Positions 29,341-42,054 of a stretch of 64,000 nt of DNA are shown piece by piece. Source of the DNA: Zeus faber (taxonomy: Eukaryota; Chordata; Actinopteri; Zeiformes; Zeidae); NCBI GenBank assembly GCA_960531495.1, contig OY482854.1:12677121-12741120 (forward strand), written 5' to 3'. Made by a program: the position numbers and the translations under genes. A model generated the notes under the pieces. That model was not told where the DNA came from and did no database searches. It saw only the letters and a program-made list of their open reading frames with translations. Positions within the stretch are counted from its first letter, which is position 1. Each line of letters starts with the position of its first letter.

Positions 29341-31095
29341 TTGTGGGAGTCTCTCCTCAGTCTTTTTGGCAGTGGAGCACTGACATGGCGTGGGTTTTTA
29401 TTGTCACAATCTACAAAGGCTCGCTGGCCAACTAGGTAACAGGTAAACATCAAGAAAGATTCCCGTCCCAAATCAGACAAATCAGCGGCGGTTGGGCACT
29501 AATTCTGCCGACAGTTGTGCGGTCGCGCGGAGGAAGCCGTGCTGACATCTGCAGCCCCATCTTAACCATGCCCCTTGGTCCGCAACACACCTCCACCACC
29601 CAACATGGGCTGGGGTGCTGCCCAGCCGATAGCCCACGGTGTACTGCACTTCTTTGGGTTGGCAGTGAGCCCCGCCTGCTTAAGGGACTCTAGCACTTTG
29701 CCCACATGCTACATACAGTATGCCCCTCCCAAGTGGGGCTGTGAATGATGACGTTGTTTAGGTGGGCCGCGGCGTATGCTACATGCAGTAGCAGGATCCA
29801 AGCCGTAAGTCTTTGAAAGGTGGCTGGGTCACCCAACAAACCGGACGGAAGTGTGCGGAAGACAAGGGAATCTGCCACTAAACTGGTTAAATCCAGCGGC
29901 GTGAAAAAAACGAGCTGCACCTTAATGGTCAAGAAGTTGGTCAACCCTGTGCATCGGGTAGCCGTCAAAATATGACACCGCGTTTCCCTTTCGGTGGTCT
30001 ATGCAGAACTGAACTGACCCATCTGCCTTACCCAACAGCACAATGGGATAGACCGGTCACTTGTGGACTCCTGTGTCAGCCCCATGTCCAGCATGGCCTC
30101 TAATTCCACCTGCAAGATCTTGTGTTTATGTTCCGGCAGGCGATATGGCCGAGACTACACCTTCCGCCCCGGGGTCACCTCCACAACTTGGTGAATGAGG
30201 GTCATGCAGCCTGGCAGAGAGGAGAACACATCAGATGTGATGCTGAAGCGTGGCCACATCCCTGCTCTGGCCTGGAGAGAGATGGTAAGTAGATGGGGCA
30301 GCAGTAAGATCGACTGCCTTGTGCACCTCTGGCCTCAACTCATCCCGCTCAATGACTGCTGTGGGCAGAGCCACTGACGCCCCCTCCCTCCATTCTTTTA
30401 AGAGGTTCAGATGATAAACCTGCGTTGCTCCCTGCCTGTCAGACCGCTCGACCTCATAATCTACCTCTCCAACCCGCCATACGACCACAAAAGGCCCTTG
30501 CCACTTTGCAAACACTTTAGAGTTGGAAGTAGGAAGCAACACTAACACCTTGTCTCCCGGTGCGATTGTCTGAGCCGAGCCCCAGACGTGAGTGGCGCTG
30601 ACATGACGGCTGCCCCAACACGTGTAACTTTGCTCTCAGGTCCATCACATACTGTACCTCATTCTTGCTGCTGCTAGGCCCTTCTTCCCAGTTTTCTTTA
30701 ATTAGGTCTAGCATTCCTGGGGTCCTCCAGCGTTTTACAAAAGCCCTCCATTCGGCCTGTGGTGTGACATGAGACTGCGTGACATAAAGGAAGTGCCCTG
30801 GTCAGTCAAGATTTCTTTCAGAAACCCATCTCAGGAGAAAGTGCCTGCGCCACATTTCTGGCTGCATGCCCCTTGGTCTGCCAGTCTGCTTTAACAGCTT
30901 TAAATGCTTTAATTACCTTCTCAACATAAGTCATGTTCCCGTTTTTCCAAAAAACATTTTTTTTTTGTTGACCAAGGTTAACTTTTGGGGCCAGTTGTAA
31001 AGGCACCCTCAGGGTGTCCAAAAGTGACAACGAATATATTCATGGGACCTGTACATAGACTTAAACCCCCAATTATGTCTCTCCTCCAGAATTTC
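29341..31095 (-). mobile_element. Gypsy (Ty3-type) LTR retrotransposon fossil, pol fragment (G2)
   Basis: Same family as G1, more complete. Minus-strand parts in order: an integrase-like region (around 30820-31030), the region between integrase and reverse transcriptase (30231-30548) and the reverse transcriptase start (29690-29968). The integrase-before-reverse-transcriptase order again fits Gmr1-type Gypsy elements. It is broken by several interruptions, and no LTR pair is apparent within the window. It replaces the sequence that follows module M1. It is nearly identical to G3, so the two are copies of one fossil made by segmental duplication. Confidence 0.7.
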
Positions 31096-31104
31096 TATTG
31101 TTTT

Positions 31105-33290
31105 CTTTTTGTTTCATTTTTTTTACCCTGAAGCAAGGGAGAAGTTTTCAATGTTTTGGAGCTTCTTTCAGGCTATTGTCATCTGCTCCATAATACCATG
31201 TTGACCAAATACTGTGATACCTTTAAGCACTTACCCCCTGGCGGTGCCATCCCTCTAATGTTTGCATTTGTCCTAATTGAGCTAGCCAAGGGTTCTGCAT
31301 ACAAAACAAAGCAAGGCAGATAAGGGACCGCCTTGGCAAAGATCCGTCTGTATCGTCTACTAAGGTAACCATTCATATTTACCCTACTTGTTCCGCCCAC
31401 AGGTGGAGAGTTTCCCACTCTTCCCAGTCTGTGTTGTGACATCATAGCATTGTGATGAGTATGACATCAGAACACAGGCAGATAAGATGGTCAGACAGAC
31501 ACACAATCAATCTGATCACGCCTCAGACCCAGACTGTACAGCACAATCTGAGTTCATTCATGTTGGTATATACATAGAGTGTAGGAGCTATGACAATGTA
31601 TTAACAGGTTATTTACATCTGTATAGAGTGATTGTTTATCTGCATACTTCTGTACTGTTCCACAGTTTTACATTGCTTCCATTAAAGACGTCAAAAGTGA
31701 GCTCCTGTCTCCGGGTACTTAACAGGAGAGTGTTTAGCGTGCTGAATAGCCACGTATGGCTACACGCGGTGAGGGCAGAAGACAACTGTTTGTTGTTGTA
31801 CAGAATCTTTATGCACTTCATGAAGTTCAACCCAGATCCAAAACAATCTATTCTCATTCACAGGGAGTGATTGACCGTCAAAAGCTTTTTATTAATCTAA
31901 GCTGACACAGATTGCTGAAAGGTTTCTGTTCTCTATGTATGCTAAAGTATTTCTGTGTAGCCGAATTTTCCATGTAATTTTCCTTCCCTTAACCCAACCT
32001 GTTAGAGCCACACCTACAATGAACAGCATGTGGATAAGCTAGTAATAACTTTAATCAGGATTTTGTAATCCAGGCACTACATTGTCAAGGGTCGATAATT
32101 GATTTAGTGACATTGGGTCATATTTTCTGTAGAGCAAAAATACCACTTCCTCTCACATACTCATACTCATTTTGCCACATCTATAAATGTCATTATATAT
32201 TTCCAATAAGTGATCCCAAAATGACATGAACTCTTTTGTGAGTCCATATATGCCTGGTACCATTTTATCCTTCCTAGTTTTTATAGCAGCATTTAGCTCT
32301 TCTGTCTTTAAGTCTTCAAGATTCAAGATTCAAGATTCAAGATTTTTATTTGTCACATACATATACATACTTCCATACATATATGCAGTGAAATGTAATG
32401 CAACGCACCCGGTGATAGCACACAATAAGTCCTAGGAAAAAGTACAAAAATAAAATAAAATAAAAAGTAGAAAATTCCTTTCTAATAGACCGACTAACTG
32501 ACTCCTAAAACGTAATACAGTAAGTGGAATACTTATAGAATAAGCTAAAAAATATATAGAATAAAATACAACAAAAAAATAAATTGAAATAAAATGGAAT
32601 AGGTTGAAGGAATATGCCTATGTATATACAGATATGTGCATTTAAAGTGGCATGTGAATTAAAGTGGCATGTGAATGTGAATAGTGTGAGGTAGTGTTTG
32701 GGATAATACAGCACAGTATACAACAGTACGGCGCAGCAATACGGCATCACGAACAACCCTGAACAGTGATACAGTATGCGGTACAGTATGCTACATACAG
32801 TCTAGTAGGTAGTGGAGCCTAGTGCATGGCTCAGTTAGGACCCCTGGTGAGGTCAGCGTTGACAGTTCTAATGGCTTGAGGGAAGAAACTCCGTCTCAGT
32901 CTCTCTGTTCTCGCTGCGTGACTGCGGAGGCGCTTGCCTGACCGCAGCAGCTGAAACAGTCCGTTGTTGGGGTGATGAGGATCCTTCATGATCCTACGGG
33001 CTCTGCTACTACACCTCCTGGTGTATAACTCCTGCAAGGGGGGGAGGGTAGTTCCAGTGGTACGTTCAGCTGAACGCACCACCCTCTGCAGGGCCCGCCT
33101 GTCCTGGGCAGTACAGTTCCCAGTTGTCTTTGTCCAATTCCTGTGTTATTTCCAGCGCTATTTGACGTGAACATATATAATGTATATAGTCTGACTCCAA
33201 ACACCTCTGCTGTAACCGTCTACAATGCTAAATGTTCCTTACAGGGATTTGAATCTAAGCACATTACTTCCTTTATCTAGTGAGGTATTG
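31105..33290 (-). mobile_element. L1/Tx1-like LINE fragment, with a nested L2-like LINE end
   Basis: Corresponds to 7000-8214. Reverse transcriptase blocks are seen at 31180-31310 (SSIRTNANIRGMAPPGGKCL), 31636-31857 (SGLNFMKCIKILYNNKQ) and near 32250, with decay between. Two differences from the 7-kb copy: about 205 bp of extra sequence at 31396-31602, and an 800-bp LINE insertion at 32323-33127. Confidence 0.6.
32323..33127 (-). mobile_element. L2/CR1-like LINE, 5'-truncated, nested, with (TCTTGAA)n tail
   Basis: The uninterrupted site is visible at 8035-8060 (ctgtctttaagtctttgtcc); here the same words flank the insert, with GTCTT on both sides. The minus strand encodes the LINE C-terminal end (GLFQLLRSGKRLRSHAARTE, then RLRRSFFPQAIRTVN, 32831-33000), followed by 3' untranslated sequence and a terminal run of four heptamers (ATTCAAG on the plus strand, 32323-32343). 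CR1/L2-type elements typically end in such short repeats. An almost identical 230-bp tail of it sits inside K6 (54953-55182). Confidence 0.7.
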
Positions 33291-33344
33291 AAGTCACCCA
33301 GAGGCTGTCCTTAATCCCATGAACCCCTGCCTTTCCTTATTGTC

Positions 33345-33845
33345 CCTCGCCGAGCTGAAAAAGGCAGCAGAACACATTCTGTTCTTCTCCAAGAACTCCC
33401 GACCTGACCGCAGCAGGTACGCACGAGCCCGACGTTCAGACCTCCCTAAGCTGCGCTTTAAGGGGGTCGCAAGCCCACTAGTCTACAGCGCTGCCAAGGT
33501 TCCCCACAGCGTGCTTGAGAAGGCGTTGCACGTGGAGCACCTCCCTCTCTGGGCGCGTCGCCCTCCTCTTACAATACCTAATGGCCTGAGCCACCCTCCA
33601 CCCTCCACCCTCCACCCTCCACCACTCTGGCACAGAGCCCCTGGAGCCCCCAGAAGAATGCGGCAAAGCTTCCACTGAACTCATCCTCCTCAAGGATACT
33701 GGAGTTGAACCTCCAGTTTCCCAGGTGGAAGAGCGGCGCACCGGACCAGACCCGAAGGAGGAACCCCCCCCAATGGTGGTCTGAGAAAAAGACCACCTGC
33801 CCAGACAACACGCCCAAAGACCTCGAAAGGAAAACATCGTCCATA
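33345..33845 (-). mobile_element. Relic related to the U2-targeting Tx1 LINE
   Basis: Covers the region after the endonuclease (PEREVLHVQRLLK, AVGNLGSAVD) and the SDH end of the endonuclease, aligned to K5 49640-50090 but clearly diverged. A heptamer run (CACCCTC)n at about 33592-33625 interrupts it. It extends the shorter relic at 8215-8590 and is not in a U2 gene. Confidence 0.65.
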
Positions 33846-34319
33846 CATAATTCCAAAATCAAAAGAACTCCCATTTAGAAGTGTTTAATTTGTTTTTATT
33901 ATACTGTATCGTCCAATGCATGTTCTATTTGAGGCCTTCTGGCTTGACCCCAAACTGTTTAATCTTTATTTGTTGTGTTTTAATTTTAATTGTTCTGAGA
34001 ATGACATTACTTTTGGACTGATTTTGGACAGTAGAAAAGACGTCTTTCTGGTGAACAATATACTTATTCTTGCAAAACTGTATGTACATAAACCTAGATA
34101 TAGTGAAACCTCTGTTCAGTGTCTTTCACAAAGAATTTATTTTGCATTTGAAAGCCCTTATATTCTGGAAAACTACATTAGCATCAGAATTTGTAAGAAT
34201 AATCAATGATTATGATTAGTACAAAAAGCCCTATCCCTGTTCCTGGCCTCTGGTTCTATGTTTGCCATGGCATTGTGTAACTTTGAAACCTATATTTTGA
34301 ATTTGCCTAATATATTTTA
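33846..34319. other. AT-rich non-coding stretch matching 8680-9155
   Basis: No gene recognised; same block as at 8591-9155 with small insertions and deletions. Confidence 0.5.
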
Positions 34320-34915
34320 TTTAAGTGAGTAGCGTACTGTACTGCATACTGTATCACTTCCCTGGGTTACTGTGTACTGTATTGCTGTCGTACTGTTGTA
34401 TACTGTATATCTCCATACTCAATTTATTCACATGCACTTTACTGCACATACCGTATCTATATACAAATAGCCTATCCATATTCATAACTCTATTCCCTTC
34501 TTTTTTGTACCCCCACTTTGTATTATCTTTTTGAGTTTTATTTTATTTTATTTATATTGCGCGGCAAGAGGAAAAGAGGAAGGCCAAAGAGAAGGTTTAT
34601 GGATGTGGTGAGGGAGGACATGCAGGAGGTTGGTGTAAGGGAGGAAGAAGTGCGGAACAGAAGGTATTGGACGCAGATGATCTGCTGTGACGACCCCTAA
34701 CGGGAGCAGCCGAAAAAAGAAGAAAAAGATTCTATTCACAAACTGCATTACATTTTAGGAATCAGTTTCAGTTAGGCAGGTAGTAATGACATTAGCTATT
34801 ATGTTCGGTTTAGTAACTTGTGCGTAATCTCTGGCTGCATTGCAACGACATTTCACTGCATACATGTATAAAAGTATGTATATGTATGTAACAAATAAAG
34901 CTCTTGAATCTTGAT
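34320..34915 (+). mobile_element. L2/CR1-like LINE 3' end, interrupted by an RTE LINE end
   Basis: The tail block (TTTCACTGCATACATGTATA, then GTAACAAATAAAGCTCTTGA) at 34848-34915 and tactgtact words at 34325-34400 equal the copy at 9156-9625. Between them, at about 34561-34732 on the plus strand, lies an RTE-like LINE end: GKRKRGRPKRRFMDVVREDM, a stop after CCDDP, and an end aagaagaaaaag. This RTE end is absent at 9.4 kb, so it inserted after duplication. Confidence 0.6.
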
Positions 34916-35070
34916 GTTTATTTAACCCATTTCGGGTGATGAACGCCTCCGGATGTAGCAGTCGTAGCGTGCGTTACAAAGGCAGAGGTGGCCTCATCTT
35001 GTGCACACTCAACAAAAGTGCACATATTTCAAAGTTCCATCTCAGTACCAGCCTCCCTCAACACTCATCT

Positions 35071-35125
35071 GCCTTTTGGCCACGACTGGGTTAAGTATCT
35101 GTTCTTATCAGTTTAATGTGTGAAA
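35071..35125 (+). pseudogene. U2 snRNA 5'-domain-like fragment, opposite strand (second copy)
   Basis: Same as 11001-11055 but extending further along U2: GCCTTTTGGC, 13 unrelated bases, AGTATCTGTTCTTATCAGTT, then TAATGTGTGAAA against canonical TAATATCTGATA. It lies about 330 bp from the second canonical U2 and is convergent with it. Confidence 0.6.
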
Positions 35126-35451
35126 TATAATTCAATGACTGTACAATAATGTTGACATATATGCTCACATGTGTGAGGTGGGTTTGTTTGACTTTTGTCA
35201 CACTCCACTGACTTTTAGTTTTGGTTTAAAAGTTTTCATTCCAATAAAGCATCAGCGTCGTCATAACGCTCCAGACTGTACCCAGCTGATCACTAATGTA
35301 CACGATGATGAGCAGAATGAATGTGAAGAAAAGATGGTTTCAAACGACACAACAGTGCGGTACTGTACATATCATGTAAGGAATGAAGGGGAAATATTTG
35401 TTTGTATAGTAAAGCTTCAATACTTGTGTTTGTTCATTTGACAAGCTGAGG

Positions 35452-35602
35452 GGGTGCACCGGTCCTGGAGGTACTGCAATACCAGGTCGATGCGTGGAGT
35501 GGACGGAGCAAGCCCCTGTTCCATCTCCCTGCTCCAAAAATCAATTTAATATATGGTCCCCGGGTAGGGGACGTATCAGATATTAAACTGATAAGAACAG
35601 AT
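35452..35602 (-). pseudogene. Canonical U2 snRNA second copy, nt 38-188 (split by K3)
   Basis: 151 nt identical by eye to nt 38-188 of the intact gene at 11804, including stem IIb, Sm site and 3' end. The flanking sequence also matches the intact locus. The LINE 3' end starts at 35603. With the 30 nt at 37593-37622 this was one U2 gene; nt 31-37 are gone. Confidence 0.95.
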
Positions 35603-36043
35603 TTTTTTTTTGATTTTAAATGTTTTTATTCGACAACCATTAACAGTACATTTGCAACACACCTCACATCCCTTCACCGTGGCCCCCTAAATACATACTT
35701 CACCACATAAGCGTCCCTACACCCCTTGTGTGCCCCTATATCACCCCCAAACCTCCCTTAAAAGTCCCACGTCCCTCCCATCCCTCAAGTGCACCTCCTG
35801 CAACAAACAGATGGTGCAGCCCAACCCCTCAACGAAATCAAAAACCGCCCTCCTTTTAACTGAATCCCTCATTCCCCGTGCGTTAATTGTGACTATCCCC
35901 AACCCATTCATTGCGCGTGTAGTTTTGTACCAGCCAAATGGGACGATACAACCTGACGAACAAGAAAGAAAAAGAAACACAAAAAACGAGACCAAAAACC
36001 CCATGCACCCATTAGAATCCAATACATGCAACCCGATCCCCAT

Positions 36044-37525
36044 CTACAAAAACCCTTCTTGGTTGTCGCTGTCCAGGTCTGCCCACGAGTAGGGCATGGC
36101 GTTTGGGGATGCAGAGGGCCACATCGGCCCTTCATACCCGTCCAAAGACACGGGGGAAAAGCTAAACCCCGGGGAATAGACTGCCCCCCCCCCTCCTCCC
36201 ACCTCTACCCCCTCCATGTGGAACAGCCTCCCCCCGTCCCCTGGCCCGCCCTCCGTTGGAGAGGCCCCCCCTCTCACCTCCCTCTGCCTCTTGGAGACCT
36301 CCGCGCCCACCTGGTTCTCGTCCCTCCTCTTCCTCTGCCCCGCCCCTGTGGGGGTTGGCCAGGAGAGGTCTGCTGGCAGTGCTGCCGTCGCCACGGGAGT
36401 TGCCGCCGCCGCCGCAGCCGCAGGAGCTGCCTTAGCCGCCGCCAAAGGAGCCACCGCAGGAGAAGCCGCCGTCGCCGGAGCCGCCGCCGCCACCGCCGCT
36501 GGAGGAACCGATGCCGCCGGAGGAGCCGCCGCCGCCGTCGCCGCCGCCGGAGGAGCTGCCGCTGCCGCCGCAGGGGGAGCCCCCGCCGCCGCCTCCGGAG
36601 GGACCGCCGCTGCCCGCGTGGTCTCCCCGGCACGACCCGCAGGAGGCGCGGGCGCCGATCCCGGCACCCCGGCCCGGCCCGCTGCAGCGGCCGCGGCTGA
36701 CGCTACATTAATCCCGTGGTGCTGGGGCCCTTCCCCCGCCGTGGCCTGGGGCTTTCTGCCCACCCACCCCCCCTTGCCTCGTGTGGCGGCCCCCGCGTAT
36801 GTCTTTGCGCAGCCCCTGGCCAGGTGGCCCAGCGATCCGCAGATGTGGCAGGCCCGGGGCTCAGGGCAGTCCTTCGCCTCGTGCCCGGCGACCTGGCAGT
36901 GCCTGCACCTCCCGGGACCGCACGCTCCCTCCACGTGGCCGTGGGTCCTGCACCTTCGGCAGAACGCCGGCTGCCTGGCGTAGTTAAGGTACCCCCTGTC
37001 CGCCCCGATGTTAAAAAAGGCTGGGGGGTGCGCCAACCCCTCGACGCCTACGGGATCCTCCCGCAGCAGCACCTGGTACTGTCGCTTGCCGGTCCAGAAC
37101 CCGTTCGCGTCGTGCAGGCGCCGAGGGGCCGTGAGCAGCTCGGCGTACCCCCCCAGGAAGCCCGCCACTGCCTGGTCGGTCACATATGGGTTGTACATGT
37201 GTACACTCACCATGCGGAAGTTCGGCCTGTCGAGGCTCACGGTCTCGAAGGCCGAGAGGGGCCTCTCCCCCGCCAGGCGCCGGCTCTCCTCCAGCGCCTT
37301 CGCGCACACCTCCTCCTTAAAGAAGGTAACGTCGAAGCTTCTCTCCGGGCTGTGCCACTGCAGGCACAGCACTTCGCCTATTTTTATTTTTAGTGCGCCC
37401 AGCAACACCACCCTCCCAAACAACTACCTTGTCATAGCGACCTCCTGCTCTTCTTTGCACCTGAAGCGCAACGTCGCTCTCAGTCCGGCCCTTGGGACCG
37501 ACTTTGTGTTGTCGGCCTGCTCCAT
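36044..37525 (-). CDS. K3 ORF1: CCHC-knuckle RNA-binding protein of the LINE
   Basis: The start ATG at 37525 fits K1, K5 and K6. One stop interrupts the frame just before LFGRVV (near 37424); after it 459 codons are open. In order: a conserved core (RPNFRMVSVHMYNPYVTDQA), three CX2CX4HX4C knuckles around 36830-36980, a long Ala/Pro/Thr linker encoded by GCC repeats (about 36380-36700), a basic RKRRDENQ stretch and a C-terminus ending SWADLDSDNQEGFL. Proteins of this type bind the LINE RNA. The single stop means this copy would not make the full protein. Confidence 0.75.
36380..36620. repeat. (GCC)n-rich ORF1 linker repeat of K3
   Basis: GCC/GGA-based imperfect repeats encoding the Ala/Pro-rich linker. 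On the opposite strand it produces long Arg- or Ala-rich shadow ORFs that are not genes. Confidence 0.8.
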
Positions 37526-37592
37526 AATATAACAGTGAAGCAGGCCTCACTCGCTCCTCCACTTGCGCCCGCGCGGGTTAAGATCTCTGTAA

Positions 37593-37622
37593 TTGATCTT
37601 AGCCAAAAGGCCGAGAAGCGAT
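37593..37622 (-). pseudogene. Canonical U2 snRNA second copy, nt 1-30
   Basis: Identical to nt 1-30 of the intact U2. The promoter side continues as at 11992, with the same PSE word at 37662-37677. The promoter therefore remains in place upstream of the LINE and could still start transcripts that enter it. Confidence 0.95.
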
Positions 37623-37661
37623 ACCGACAACCTTCTCGGGGCGAGGACGGCATTCCCCGCC

Positions 37662-37677
37662 ATGTCACTCAGGGTGG
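37662..37677 (-). promoter_or_regulatory. Candidate PSE of the second canonical U2
   Basis: CCACCCTGAGTGACAT at the same distance from the start as in the intact gene (about -40 to -55). Confidence 0.5.
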
Positions 37678-38111
37678 CGGTTTAACACTGAACATTTCGA
37701 AAATGTCGAGCCACACCGAGTAAGCACAGGACAAACTAAGCCCTCTAACGTGGCGACGAGGAGCGTGTCACAAAATCCGAATATCAAGCAGAAATGTGCT
37801 TACAAATGTATATTTGAGAGTCTCTTTGCAGAACCGGAAGTCGTCAGACCTCCCCACGGACATTTGACACTAAATGCCGTAAAAACACGCAATTCCGGTG
37901 CTAAATCAACTCTTACTCGTTAAAGTGGCGTAACGTATAAACAATCTTCCTGTTGGAGCTGAACGTTTCTATTATATACTTGTTTGCAGGAATAAATACT
38001 TTATTACTTTATATTGTCCGCACTTCCGGGTGACGTCATTGTGTGTGCGCGCGTGCGTGTTTGTGCGTGTGTTTTAAAAATTGATGACGTACTGTATAAA
38101 GATTAATATTT
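37678..38111. other. U2 upstream region, duplicate of 12048-12480
   Basis: Same motifs as there (CTTCCGG and TGACGTCA near 38026-38040). No gene seen. Confidence 0.5.
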
Positions 38112-38759
38112 GTACCCCAACTTTGAATTACCTTTTGAGTCTTTTTATTTTATTTTATTTATATTATTCTATTCACTAACTGCATTACTGCATTATTACT
38201 GTGCATAATCCCCGGGCGCCTTGAAAAGACATTTCACTGCATATATGTATAAACATATGTACATGTATGTGACAAATAAACCTCTTGAATAAAGATAATG
38301 ATACTTTATAAATCCCCATACATACATACATACATACATACATACATACATACATACATACATACATACATACATACATACATACACACAGGCATCCATA
38401 TATATACGCACATATATACAGATAGACATATGTGTATGAACATATACATATAAAATAATTACTGTACTATATAATAGAAATATAATAAAATATAATTTAA
38501 CTTAGTGTAAGGTAAAAGCTTAAAAGTGGAAGTTAAATATGAAGTAAAAATGTGCCTTGTGCATTGCCGTTCAGAGGAGGAGTTTCCTCTCCTGGCACAG
38601 AGGGGAGTCCTTGTCGGTGGCTATTGAGGTGGACAGGGACGACCTCCTGTCACGGTCCTTATTGCAGCGGAGCTGAAGGAGCCTCTGGCTGAAGACTCTG
38701 TTGTCTGACCAGTAGGTTGTGTAGGGAGGTGCAGCGTTGTCCATTATGCTGATAATATG

Positions 38760-38798
<39 letters not shown>

Positions 38799-38803
38799 AT
38801 ACA
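38112..38803 (-). mobile_element. LINE 3' end with (CATA)n and (GTATAT)n, duplicate of 12481-13167
   Basis: Same coding remnant (SDNRVFSQRLLQLRCNKDR), (CATA)n at 38320-38385 and (GTATAT)n at 38756-38803. Confidence 0.55.
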
Positions 38804-39034
38804 TTTATATGCACATGTGCATGTACATATACATTTATATGCACATGTGCATGTACATATACATGTACATGTATATGACAGAGGACAACAGATATGTCTA
38901 ATACTTCATGCCTATATATCAGAACAGTAAATACACCCAAAGGAACACTGCATTTTTCGTTGGTTAAAAAAATATATATATATTTTACTTTTTAGCAGCA
39001 TGTCTGAATAACAGGGGGAAAACATACTTAGGTA

Positions 39035-39617
39035 GCGTATCATTTACATTACATTCAGTCATTTAGCAGACGCTTTTATCCAAAGCGACTTACAATTATT
39101 CAAACGGACGCAGTATCTTCCTCCCTTACACCAACCGCCTGCATGTCCTCCCTCACCACATCCATAAACCTTCTCTTTGGCCTTCCTCTTTTCCTCTTGC
39201 CTGGCAGCTCCATCCTCAGCATCCTTCTCCCAATGTAACTCATCTCTCCTACACACATGTCCAAAACATCTCAATCCACTCCACCCTGCCTGTACTCTTT
39301 TCTTCACCTCTCTTCTGCGCTCTCTGCTGCTTTGGATGGTCAACCCCACATACTTGAACTCATCCGCCTTCTCCACCTCCACTCCTCGCATTCTCAGCAG
39401 AAAGGCTCCTATTTGGGAGATAACCCGGCGGAGCACGGCGCCAACCCAGGACCCCAGTTTACCAGTTTACATCAGGAGCAATTAGGGGTTAAGTGTCTTG
39501 CTCAAGGACACTACAGCATGCTAGCAGGAGGAGCCTGGGATCGAACCAGCAACCCTTAGATCACTAGACCACCAGCTCTACCGCCTGAGCTACCATCCCC
39601 ATCTATCCCGCGTATCA
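39035..39617 (-). mobile_element. tRNA-derived SINE with nested RTE piece (module M3)
   Basis: Direct repeats GCGTATCA at 39035-39042 and 39610-39617. Same head, tail and nested RTE fragment (39110-39450) as at 13400-13998, with 19 bp fewer at the RTE/SINE border. It is shared with M1, so it inserted before these two blocks were duplicated. Confidence 0.8.
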
Positions 39618-39618
39618 T

Positions 39619-40146
39619 ATATTCTCACGTGCTATTTATGTCATTTTTCATACGCAGATGTTACAGCAATAATTCATGACTGAATGCTACATGATATGTT
39701 ACAGATTTGACTTCTGGTGTGAGAAAAGCACAACGGTTGTATTTAATTTAATTTTTTTTTACTTCCTGGGACTCCCGGTTGAACACCCTGAAATCCCACG
39801 GGACACAATGCATCCCTTAATTCAGGATTTGTGCAAAGTGCTTAGCTTACTGCATCACCCAGCATTTTAGGCAAGTGAATTGTGTGTGTTATTATTAGAT
39901 TTTTTTCGCACTTTGCAACACTATACGAAGGACATTTTAAACTCTCATTCAGGGACATGGTAAATGTCCAGCTGGGCAAACTACTCACAGATGAACTGGA
40001 AAACACCAGCTCTCCCATTTTCTCTGACATGTTTTGTGATGTGAAACCCAGACGCAGTTCATACAACGGCCACTAGGGCGAAAGCTCCGACTGTCGGATA
40101 CGGTTACGGACGAGTTGTGACGCAGGCCCAATTTATCTTGCGCTCC
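39619..40146. other. Module M3 left part, with the conserved short ORF (39882-40076)
   Basis: Non-coding otherwise. The ORF differs from the M1 copy by one residue (L to R at position 6). Confidence 0.45.
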
Positions 40147-40243
40147 TGTGGCGGTAATACCCACCGTGTCCACCAGAGGGCAGTACAAGACAAATATGTC
40201 CTTTACTGCCCTCTGGTGGAGCATGGTGTGTATTACCGCCACA
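40147..40243. repeat. Hairpin with two convergent CTCF-like motifs (module M3 copy)
   Basis: As at 14528, with one mismatch in the outer right arm (GGTGTGTATTACCGCCACA) and one change in the loop. Both CTCF-like words are intact. Confidence 0.7.
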
Positions 40244-40721
40244 TGGACGCATGTACAGACCATAATGATTCAAGGTTGGAGAGGTTTATTTGTCACTTAC
40301 ATATACAGTTACATACTCTCATACATATATGCATAAAGTTAATATGCGTGTATGGCCCCAATTGTGTCAGTGTGGTGATTGTTAAGGAGAAACATCCATA
40401 TCTTCTGCATTTCTGGCTTGATTGTGAAGGCCAATCGCTCATTTTATATCTTAACATCTTTTTGACTTGCACTCATTTCACCAACCCTGGATCCCATGGT
40501 GAATCTAAGTATTTTGTAGTTCAATTTCCCATTGAGATTGAAATAAAAAGTTTTTATATATCTTTTTTTTTTTTTTTTTTTGTCTTGGAAGAGAACAGGG
40601 GGTAAGTCACTTCATACAAAATGAATCCGACCAAATTATAAAGTTCGACCTAATTAGAACATAGTATCGACCTGTATAATTAGATTAATTGGGGGTAGTG
40701 TCTATGTATGAAGAGTTATGG

Positions 40722-42054
<1,333 letters not shown>

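Larger units (their letters stand above)
35603..37592 (-). mobile_element. U2-specific LINE copy K3, both junctions intact, ORF2 deleted
   Basis: A 1990-bp insertion between U2 nt 30 and nt 38. From the 5' end: a 67-nt leader, a nearly full ORF1 with linker and C-terminus, the start of ORF2 (about 60 codons of endonuclease, MNGLGIVTINARGMRDSVKR), then a jump to the last bases of ORF2 near 35759 and the 3' untranslated region. About 3.2 kb of ORF2 are missing. It is the best source for the complete ORF1 layout, and the only insertion in a canonical U2 in this window. Confidence 0.85.

Noticed and set aside
36216-36983. Long plus-strand Ala-rich and Arg-rich ORFs across the GCC repeats (also at 25 kb, 58 kb)
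   Set aside because: They are antisense shadows of the ORF1 linker and knuckles; the minus strand carries the recognisable CCHC motifs.
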